A stretch of DNA of 64,000 nt from assembly GCF_041296385.1 (NCBI RefSeq), contig NC_091018.1:3686001-3750000 (forward strand), given 5' to 3'. This DNA is from Aphelocoma coerulescens (taxonomy: Eukaryota; Chordata; Aves; Passeriformes; Corvidae). Positions 26,790 through 33,210 of this stretch are shown piece by piece. The notes under the pieces are model-generated. The model had not been told where the DNA came from, made no database searches, and saw only the letters and a list, made by a program, of their open reading frames with translations. Each line of letters opens with the position of its first letter. The first letter of the stretch is position 1. A program made the translations under genes and the position numbers.

Positions 26790-26794
26790 AGCAC
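26790..26794. repeat. Target-site duplication of provirus, left copy (AGCAC)
   Basis: AGCAC directly precedes the TGTCCT start of the 5' LTR and is repeated exactly at 33206-33210 after the 3' LTR. The perfect pair shows that the element is in its original integration site. Confidence 0.93.
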
Positions 26795-26880
26795 TGTCCT
26801 GGGTTGAGGTGTATTCTATTACCATCCTCATGAGCTGTTGAAATCAGGTGGGGCAGTGTTTTCCTTGCCTCCTCCCCCCA

Positions 26881-27007
26881 GACTATCTTTCTGTTAATGG
26901 CCCATCATTGTCCTGCTGCATGACTCAGAGATAACTCCCTCCGGACTATCTTCTGTTAACGAGCCTAATCAACACCTGGCCTCATGACTCATTACCTCAT
27001 TGTGAGA
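26881..27007 (+). promoter_or_regulatory. Duplicated LTR enhancer-like unit with two AP-1 motifs
   Basis: Two adjacent diverged copies lie at 26881-26943 and 26944-27007. Each begins GACTATCTT, continues CTGTTAA, and contains TGACTCA (26921-26927 and 26985-26991), the consensus site for AP-1 and related bZIP factors. Duplicated U3 segments commonly act as enhancers in retroviral LTRs. That function is inferred here. The same pair is present in the 3' LTR at +5856 and in the solo LTR near 10 kb. Confidence 0.6.
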
Positions 27008-27293
27008 TGCTCCACCCAGAGGGAGGAACCAAGCATCCCATCATGGATATAACTGGGACTCTGAGCATCAAAGGGACGGGACTCCACTGGATTTCCAGAG
27101 GACAGGAGCTACGCAGCCACCGCTGGATTTTCTGAGGAAGAGCAGACCCCTTCTACTACAGGATCACCACTTCAGAGGATTGCAGCCACCATTCCACCAG
27201 ACTGCTACCACTACCCTGCCTAATAGGGACTCAGGTTGTATCTTGACTCTGTCAGTATTTTCTTTTACTTTCTTTTCCTTTACTTTAATTTCC

Positions 27294-27299
27294 ATTAAA
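27294..27299 (+). terminator. Polyadenylation signal ATTAAA in 5' LTR
   Basis: ATTAAA lies 51 bases before the LTR's 3' end within a T-rich context. It is the common variant of AATAAA. The equivalent in the 3' LTR (33150-33155) would end the genomic transcript. Confidence 0.7.
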
Positions 27300-27354
27300 T
27301 TGTTATTCTGACTTGGTGCCTCTCACTGGTTTGTTTTCAAACTAGCACATAATT

Positions 27355-27372
27355 TGGCGCCCAACGTGGGGC
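27355..27372 (+). promoter_or_regulatory. Primer binding site for tRNA-Lys1,2
   Basis: Five bases after the 5' LTR lies TGGCGCCCAACGTGGGGC. It is an exact 18-base complement of the 3' end (including CCA) of tRNA-Lys1,2, the primer used by foamy viruses and some other retroviruses. Its perfect state agrees with a young, functional-looking element. Confidence 0.92.
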
Positions 27373-27427
27373 CTGCTCTGAGAGAAAGTCAGAATTACAA
27401 TCTTGTATTAACAGAAACCTATTCACC

Positions 27428-29347
27428 ATGGTGCTCAGCTTGTCTGCATGGGTTCTGTATCTTGCTCTCTATATTTTTCCTCACATGGGGAACTATCTGC
27501 CTGTTGTGTTACTCCTGTTAAAACCAGGGACTGGTATGAGAATTGCTTTATTGGTTTATTATGTCTATAGCATAATAACCTGCGAGGCAATGAATACCAT
27601 TCGGAATATACACTCAGTTTTGTTTGGCTTTCCTAGTCTGGGCTCCTCTGTCTGGGATCTCTTCAACAATCGCACCCAGCCCCTGGTGGGAGGAGTAGAG
27701 AGTGGTTTCTTCCAGCCTTTCAGGCCAGGCACAGCAGTTTTTGAAAATATTGAGTTCCCTCTGGATGTTAAGGATGGTATAATCTTCTTGTCAGTTCTAT
27801 TCTCTTTTTTCTCCATGGCCTGCATTGTGTACACCATGCTTAGAAACAGAACGCTACTTAGTGTGGTGCAACGTCTGCTTGAGGAGGAGGTAAAAAGGAG
27901 CAAAGCAGCAAATACCATGTCTACACAGACTGCCACAGAGAAAGGAACCAAAAGCAAAGCAACCGCATCCATCTCTACGCAGACTGACACAGAGGAGAAA
28001 GAAACCAAATGCAAAGCAACAGCGTCCATCTCTACGCAGACTGACACAGAGGAGAAAGAAACCAAATGCAAAGCAACAGCGTCCATCTCTACACAGACTA
28101 TCACAGAGGAGGAAGGGACCAAATACAAAACAACAGCGTCCATGACTACGCAGACTGACTCAGAGGAGAAAGGAACCAAAAGCACTGTCAGCGTCCCCAT
28201 GCAAGCCACCACTGAACCAGAACAGCCCAAACCGATTGCAGTTGCCCCCGTGCAGAAGAAGAAATCAAAAAGCAAGTCAGTCCGCATAGTGACTGATGAG
28301 GATGCAGCAGGACCTTCACATCCAGCAGAAGAGGCAGAGCCAGAGATCATCACTCGGTCACTATCCCTGGGTGAGCTGCGTGACCTGCGGAGGGAATTCA
28401 CACGCCAGACAAACGAGTCCATCCTGACCTGGCTGCTCCGCATTTGGGATGCTGCAGCCAATGACACCATTCTGGACGGAAGTGAGGCCAGGCAGCTGGG
28501 ATCTCTGTCCCGGGATGTGGTCATTGACCAGGGGATCGGGAGAACCCAAGAAACTCTCAGCCTCTGGCGGCGACTGCTTACAAGTGTCAGGGACAGGTAC
28601 CTTTGTAAAGAAGACCTCCAGGTGCACCAAGGGAAATGGAGCACAATGGAACAAGGTATCCGGTGCCTGAGGGAATTGGCTGTGCTGGAGATCATTTTCT
28701 CAGAAGACGAGAGATTTCCTAAGAGCCCAGATGGTGTCCAGTGCACGTCACAGATGTGGTTGAGGTTCGCACGCCTTGGACCAGAGATATACTCCCGTTA
28801 CCTGGCAACGCTGCAATGGAGGGAAGGCGAGGACAGGGTGGGCGTCTTGGTGAACAAACTGAGGATTTACGAGGACACCGTCACAGCCCCGTTTCGCACC
28901 CATGTCTCATCCGTGGAAACAAGTCTTTCAGCTGAGCAAGTCCGGAGTTTGATTGAAGAAGGCCATCAGAAATTGAAAAAGGAACTTAAGGAAGAGATTT
29001 ACCAGATCTCGCCAGAACCAACAAGAGTCTCTGCCATTAGGAGCCGGCGTCCCCCAACCAGGGAGAGAGGATACACCCCACGAGGTAATCTCTGGTTTTT
29101 CCTTCAGGAACATGGAGAAGACATGAGTAAGTGGCATGGAAAACCCACCTCCTCCTTAGCAGCCAGGGTACGTGAACTAAAAAGAGGGACAACTACCACA
29201 AGAAGCGCATCTAGAGTCAACATTGCTCCGGTCTCTCACACACTGAACTCCAGACGATACCAGAATGATAGTATGACTGATCCTCTTGAAGGGACCTCAG
29301 GAACATATTCACCGGAAGGGAGCAACATGCACCAGAACCAGGAATAG
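27428..29347 (+). CDS. gag: Gag polyprotein of ERV-L-like provirus, with N-terminal membrane segments
   Basis: The protein has 639 codons and no internal stop. The ATG sits in a strong Kozak context (CACCATGG) 55 bases after the primer binding site, and no earlier ATG lies in that leader. Visible layout: hydrophobic segments at about residues 4-32, 38-52 and 117-137; an N-glycosylation sequon at Asn81; an acidic/basic stretch; five S/T-T-Q-T repeats of 18-19 residues at 165-258; a lysine-rich patch at 277-285; then a capsid-like domain at about 320-545 with TWLLRIWD and ARQLGSLSRDV motifs of the kind seen in ERV-L Gags. A basic segment (about 556-572) could bind nucleic acid. There is no CCHC zinc knuckle. 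Gag would form the particle core. The N-terminus shows no myristoylation glycine at position 2 and instead looks membrane-spanning. The frame ends in a single UAG in frame with pol. Confidence 0.9.
   Translation: MVLSLSAWVLYLALYIFPHMGNYLPVVLLLLKPGTGMRIALLVYYVYSIITCEAMNTIRNIHSVLFGFPSLGSSVWDLFNNRTQPLVGGVESGFFQPFRPGTAVFENIEFPLDVKDGIIFLSVLFSFFSMACIVYTMLRNRTLLSVVQRLLEEEVKRSKAANTMSTQTATEKGTKSKATASISTQTDTEEKETKCKATASISTQTDTEEKETKCKATASISTQTITEEEGTKYKTTASMTTQTDSEEKGTKSTVSVPMQATTEPEQPKPIAVAPVQKKKSKSKSVRIVTDEDAAGPSHPAEEAEPEIITRSLSLGELRDLRREFTRQTNESILTWLLRIWDAAANDTILDGSEARQLGSLSRDVVIDQGIGRTQETLSLWRRLLTSVRDRYLCKEDLQVHQGKWSTMEQGIRCLRELAVLEIIFSEDERFPKSPDGVQCTSQMWLRFARLGPEIYSRYLATLQWREGEDRVGVLVNKLRIYEDTVTAPFRTHVSSVETSLSAEQVRSLIEEGHQKLKKELKEEIYQISPEPTRVSAIRSRRPPTRERGYTPRGNLWFFLQEHGEDMSKWHGKPTSSLAARVRELKRGTTTTRSASRVNIAPVSHTLNSRRYQNDSMTDPLEGTSGTYSPEGSNMHQNQE
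27920..28201 (+). repeat. 57-bp coding tandem repeat in gag
   Basis: There are five in-frame units of 57 bp, the first one codon shorter, each encoding S/T-T-Q-T followed by an E/K/T-rich segment. Units two and three are nearly identical at the DNA level, while units one, four and five have diverged. The repeat adds a low-complexity, probably disordered linker between the membrane-like N-terminus and the capsid-like domain. Confidence 0.9.
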
Positions 29348-29422
29348 AGGGGCCCTGCCTCTAGCCAGGTAGAGGAAAGGGATAATCGGGTCTTTTGGAC
29401 TGTGTGGGTCCGATGGCCTGGC
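29345..29422 (+). promoter_or_regulatory. Candidate UAG readthrough signal with downstream pseudoknot
   Basis: The gag stop (TAG, 29345-29347) is followed by 10 bases. Then come CCTCTA (29358-29363), the loop GCCAGG (29364-29369) and TAGAGG (29370-29375), a perfect 6-bp stem with a 6-base loop. The loop is perfectly complementary to CCTGGC at 29417-29422, so an H-type pseudoknot can be drawn. In gammaretroviruses a pseudoknot placed just after an in-frame UAG drives readthrough from gag into pol. The geometry here is similar but with a longer second loop. Function is inferred from pairing only. Confidence 0.6.
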
Positions 29423-32400
29423 ACAGCTGATCCACAAAAATACACGGCTTTGGTTGACACAGGTGCTCAATGTACTCTGATGCCATCAAGGTATGTGGGA
29501 GCAGAACCCATTTCCATTTGTGGGGTGACAGGAGGATCCCAGCAGCTGACTGTACTGGAAGCTGAAGTGAGTTTAACTGGGAACGAGTGGCAGAAACACC
29601 CCATCGTGACTGGCCCGGAGGCCCCGTGCATTCTCGGCATAGACTATCTCAGAAATGGATATTTCAAGGACCCAAAAGGACATCGTTGGGCTTTTGGGAT
29701 AGCTGCTGTGGAGACAGAAGATATCAGACAACTGAGTACATTGCCTGGCCTCTCAGATGACCCGTCTGCCGTGGGACTGCTTAGAGTTGAAGAACAACAG
29801 GTACCAATTGCCACAGCAACAGTACACCGTCGGCAATACCGCACAGACAGAGACTCTGTGGTTCCCGTCCATGAGATGATTCGTAAACTGGAGAGCCAAG
29901 GGGTGGTCAGCAAGGCCCATTCACCCTTCAACAGCCCTATATGGCCAGTGCGTAAGTCCAACGGAGAATGGAGACTGACGGTGGATTACCGTGGCCTGAA
30001 TGAAGTCACACCACCATTGAGTGCTGCTGTGCCGGACATGTTGGAACTTCAGTATGAGCTGGAGTCCAAAGCAGCGAAGTGGTACTCCACTATTGACATT
30101 GCCAATGCCTTCTTCTCCATTCCTTTGGCAGCAGAATGCAGGCCCCAGTTTGCTTTCACTTGGAGGGGTGTGCAATACACCTGGAACCGACTGCCCCAGG
30201 GGTGGAAGCACAGTCCCACCATTTGCCATGGACTGATCCAGACTGCACTGGAAAAGGGTGAGGCCCCAGAACATCTGCAATACATCGACGACATCATCGT
30301 GTGGGGAAACACAGCAAAGGAAGTATTTGAGAAAGGAGAGAAAATCATCCAGATTCTCCTGGAAGCTGGCTTTGCCATCAAAAGGAGCAAAGTCAAGGGA
30401 CCTGCCCAAGAGATCCAGTTCCTGGGAGTAAAGTGGCAAGATGGACGACGTCAGATTCCCACCGAGGTCGTCAACAAGATCACTGCGATGTCTCCACCGA
30501 CCAGCAAGAAGGAAACACAAGCTTTCCTAGGCGCCATAGGTTTTTGGAGAATGCACATTCCTGAGTACAGCCAGATTGTGAGCCCTCTCTACCTGGTTAC
30601 CCGCAAGAAGAACGATTTCCACTGGGGCCCTGAACAGCAGCAAGCCTTCGCCCAGATCAAACAGGAAATCGCTCATGCGGTAGCCCTTGGCCCAGTCAGG
30701 ACAGGACCAGAGGTGAAGAACGTGCTCTACTCTGCAGCCGGGAGCCATGGTCTGTCCTGGAGCCTCTGGCAGAAGGTGCCTGGTGAGACTCGTGGCCGAC
30801 CACTGGGATTCTGGAGCCGAAGCTACAGAGGATCTGAAGCTAACTACACTCCCACAGAGAAGGAAATCTTGGCCGCCTATGAAGGAGTCCAAGCTGCCTC
30901 GGAGGTAATCGGCACAGAGGCACAACTCCTCCTGGCACCCCGACTACCAGTGCTGGGGTGGATGTTCAAGGGAAAGGTTCCTTCCACGCATCACGCCACT
31001 GACACCACATGGAGCAAATGGATTGCTCTCATCACACAGCGTGCCCGTATTGGAAACCCGAATCGCCCTGGGATTCTGGAAATTATAACAAACTGGCCTG
31101 AAGGTGAGACTTTTGGATTATCTTCTGAAGAAGAGGAAGAGCAAGTGACTCGTGCTGAGGAAGCCCCACCATATAATGAGCTACCGGAGACTGAAAGACG
31201 TTATGCCCTCTTCACTGATGGTTCCTGCCGAATTGTAGGCACTAACAGGAAGTGGAAAGCTGCAGTATGGAGCCCCACACGGCAAGTTGCACAAGCTACC
31301 GAGGGACAAGGTGGATCAAGTCAGGTTGCAGAGCTTAAAGCCATCCAGCTGGCTTTGGATATTGCTGAACGAGAGAAGTGGCCGAGGCTTTATCTCTACA
31401 CCGACTCGTGGATGGTAGCTAACGCTCTGTGGGGATGGCTGGTTCGCTGGAGAAAAGCCAACTGGCAGCGCAGAGGGAAACCCATCTGGGCCGCTGAGAT
31501 TTGGCAGGACATCGCCGCCCGAGTAGAGAAGCTGACCGTGAAGGTTCGACACGTGGATGCGCACGTACCCAAGAGTCGGGCTAATGAAGAACATCGCAAC
31601 AACGAGCAGGTGGACCGAGCTGCCAAGGTGAAAGTATCACAGGTGGATCTGGACTGGCAGCACAAGGGAGAATTATTCCTAGCTCGTTGGGCCCATGATG
31701 CCTCTGGTCATCAGGGGAGAGATGCAACATACCAATGGGCCCGTGACCGAGGGGTGGACCTTACCATGGACAGCATCTCACAGGTCATCCACAGTTGTGA
31801 GACCTGTGCTGCAATCAAACAGGCCAAGCGGGTGAAGCCTCTGTGGTACGGTGGACGATGGTCAAAGTACAGGTATGGGGAAGCCTGGCAAGTTGATTAC
31901 ATCACCCTTCCCCAAACTCGCCAAGGCAAGCGCTACGTGTTGACCATGGTTGAAGCAACCACTGGATGGCTGGAGACCTACCCTGTGCCTCATGCTACAG
32001 CCCGGAACACCATCTTGGGCCTGGAAAAGCAAGTCCTGTGGAGACATGGCACCCCGGACAGGATCGAGTCAGACAACGGGACTCATTTTAAGAACAGCCT
32101 CATCAACACCTGGGCCAGAGAACACGGTATCGAATGGATATATCACATTCCTTATCATGCACCAGCTGCCGGAAAAGTTGAACGCTGCAATGGACTACTT
32201 AAAACCACCCTAAAGGCACTTGGTGGGGGAACCTTCAAAAATTGGGAAGCGAACTTAGCGAAGGCTACCTTGATGGTCAATACCCGAGGGTCCATCAATC
32301 GAGCTGGTCCTGCCGAGTCTGAACCCTTGCACACAGTGGATGGAGATAGAGTCCCTGTGGTACACCTGAGAGGTATTTTAGGAAAGACTGTTTGGATTAA

Positions 32401-32542
32401 TCCCACCTCAGGCAAAGGCAAACCCATCCGTGGGATTGTCTTTGCTCAAGGACCTGGTTGCACTTGGTGGGTAATGCAAAAAGATGGGGAAACCCGTTGT
32501 GTACCACAGGGAGACCTAATCTTAGGTGAGAACGGTGTGTAG
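29348..32542 (+). CDS. pol: Pro-Pol of ERV-L-like provirus: protease, reverse transcriptase, RNase H, integrase
   Basis: The frame is open from the codon after the gag UAG to 32542 in the same phase as gag. No ATG occurs before the protease motif, so it is probably made as a Gag-Pol readthrough product. Numbering from the GTG codon at 29402, I see an aspartic protease DTG at 19-21 with ILGID near 77-81. Reverse transcriptase has catalytic D232 in the STIDIANAFF motif, LPQGW at 264-268 and YIDD at 294-297. RNase H has D606, E644, D668 and D738. Integrase has a zinc-binding H765, H770, C799 and C802 and a catalytic D832, D891 and E927 (D,D35E spacing), followed by a C-terminal region with no dUTPase. 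All catalytic residues appear intact. The enzyme set copies the genomic RNA into DNA and integrates it. Confidence 0.93.
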   Translation, partial: RGPASSQVEERDNRVFWTVWVRWPGTADPQKYTALVDTGAQCTLMPSRYVGAEPISICGVTGGSQQLTVLEAEVSLTGNEWQKHPIVTGPEAPCILGIDYLRNGYFKDPKGHRWAFGIAAVETEDIRQLSTLPGLSDDPSAVGLLRVEEQQVPIATATVHRRQYRTDRDSVVPVHEMIRKLESQGVVSKAHSPFNSPIWPVRKSNGEWRLTVDYRGLNEVTPPLSAAVPDMLELQYELESKAAKWYSTIDIANAFFSIPLAAECRPQFAFTWRGVQYTWNRLPQGWKHSPTICHGLIQTALEKGEAPEHLQYIDDIIVWGNTAKEVFEKGEKIIQILLEAGFAIKRSKVKGPAQEIQFLGVKWQDGRRQIPTEVVNKITAMSPPTSKKETQAFLGAIGFWRMHIPEYSQIVSPLYLVTRKKNDFHWGPEQQQAFAQIKQEIAHAVALGPVRTGPEVKNVLYSAAGSHGLSWSLWQKVPGETRGRPLGFWSRSYRGSEANYTPTEKEILAAYEGVQAASEVIGTEAQLLLAPRLPVLGWMFKGKVPSTHHATDTTWSKWIALITQRARIGNPNRPGILEIITNWPEGETFGLSSEEEEEQVTRAEEAPPYNELPETERRYALFTDGSCRIVGTNRKWKAAVWSPTRQVAQATEGQGGSSQVAELKAIQLALDIAEREKWPRLYLYTDSWMVANALWGWLVRWRKANWQRRGKPIWAAEIWQDIAARVEKLTVKVRHVDAHVPKSRANEEHRNNEQVDRAAKVKVSQVDLDWQHKGELFLARWAHDASGHQGRDATYQWARDRGVDLTMDSISQVIHSCETCAAIKQAKRVKPLWYGGRWSKYRYGEAWQVDYITLPQTRQGKRYVLTMVEATTGWLETYPVPHATARNTILGLEKQVLWRHGTPDRIESDNGTHFKNSLINTWAREHGIEWIYHIPYHAPAAGKVERCNGLLKTTLKALGGGTFKNWEANLAKATLMVNTRGSINRAGPAESEPLHTVDGDRVPVVHLRGILGKTVWINPTSGKGKPIRGIVFAQGPGCTWWVMQKDGETRCVPQGDLILGENGV

Positions 32543-32552
32543 GGTTTCATTG

Positions 32553-32577
<25 letters not shown>
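32553..32577 (+). repeat. (TA)n microsatellite inside the provirus
   Basis: A 25-base TA alternation lies 10 bases after the pol stop and before the purine-rich tract, in the short region where env would lie in an infectious retrovirus. Its length probably varies among copies. Confidence 0.9.
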
Positions 32578-32585
<8 letters not shown>

Positions 32586-32632
32586 ATTTAGAGTTTAAGA
32601 AGGTATTGATTTGGGATGATGTAGATGGTAAT

Positions 32633-32650
32633 AGAATAAGGGGTGGATAA
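32633..32650 (+). promoter_or_regulatory. Candidate polypurine tract
   Basis: The 18 bases directly before the 3' LTR (AGAATAAGGGGTGGATAA) are purine-rich, broken by three T bases. The position is correct for priming plus-strand DNA synthesis. The match is less pure than in typical retroviruses, so the exact primer is uncertain. Confidence 0.55.
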
Positions 32651-33205
32651 TGTCCTGGGTTGAGGTGTATTCTATTACCATCCTCATGAGCTGTTGAAAT
32701 CAGGTGGGGCAGTGTTTTCCTTGCCTCCTCCCCCCAGACTATCTTTCTGTTAATGGCCCATCATTGTCCTGCTGCATGACTCAGAGATAACTCCCTCCGG
32801 ACTATCTTCTGTTAACGAGCCTAATCAACACCTGGCCTCATGACTCATTACCTCATTGTGAGATGCTCCACCCAGAGGGAGGAACCAAGCATCCCATCAT
32901 GGATATAACTGGGACTCTGAGCATCAAAGGGACGGGACTCCACTGGATTTCCAGAGGACAGGAGCTACGCAGCCACCGCTGGATTTTCTGAGGAAGAGCA
33001 GACCCCTTCTACTACAGGATCACCACTTCAGAGGATTGCAGCCACCATTCCACCAGACTGCTACCACTACCCTGCCTAATAGGGACTCAGGTTGTATCTT
33101 GACTCTGTCAGTATTTTCTTTTACTTTCTTTTCCTTTACTTTAATTTCCATTAAATTGTTATTCTGACTTGGTGCCTCTCACTGGTTTGTTTTCAAACTA
33201 GCACA
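32651..33205 (+). repeat. 3' LTR of the provirus
   Basis: This is the same 555-bp sequence as the 5' LTR, with no difference found on reading both by eye. It carries the same duplicated TGACTCA units (TGACTCA at 32777-32783 and 32841-32847) and ATTAAA at 33150-33155, which is expected to direct 3' end formation of the proviral transcript. Confidence 0.95.
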
Positions 33206-33210
33206 AGCAC
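33206..33210. repeat. Target-site duplication of provirus, right copy (AGCAC)
   Basis: This is an exact repeat of 26790-26794 immediately after the terminal CA of the 3' LTR. Confidence 0.93.

Larger units (their letters stand above)
26795..27349 (+). repeat. 5' LTR of the provirus
   Basis: The LTR is 555 bp, with canonical TG...CA ends (TGTCCT...AGCACA). It appears identical over its full length to the 3' LTR at 32651-33205, with a constant offset of 5856 bases. Within it I see two TGACTCA motifs inside an internal 63/64-bp duplication, a weak TATA-like GATATAACT at 27046-27054, and a polyadenylation signal ATTAAA at 27294-27299 in a pyrimidine-rich 3' part. The U3/R/U5 limits are not determined. 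Confidence 0.95.
26795..33205 (+). mobile_element. Complete ERV-L-like endogenous retrovirus (LTR-gag-pro-pol-LTR, no env)
   Basis: This 6411-bp provirus has two 555-bp LTRs, a tRNA-Lys primer binding site, uninterrupted gag and pro-pol frames, a short purine-rich tract and flanking AGCAC duplications. Pol carries protease, reverse transcriptase, RNase H and integrase in that order. Only 108 bp lie between the pol stop and the 3' LTR, so neither env nor a downstream dUTPase is present; mammalian ERV-L elements often have the latter. The capsid-like part of Gag, the 5-bp duplication and the lysine primer place it with the class III (ERV-L/spuma-like) elements. The exact lineage is inferred. 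Lacking env, it would be expected to act as an intracellular retrotransposon rather than an infectious virus. LTR identity suggests recent insertion. Confidence 0.95.

Noticed and set aside
27565..28746. 393-codon open frame on the minus strand across gag
   Set aside because: It is a mirror of the repetitive, codon-biased gag sequence. Its repeats are just the complement of the 57-bp gag units, and no known antisense retroviral protein is recognisable.
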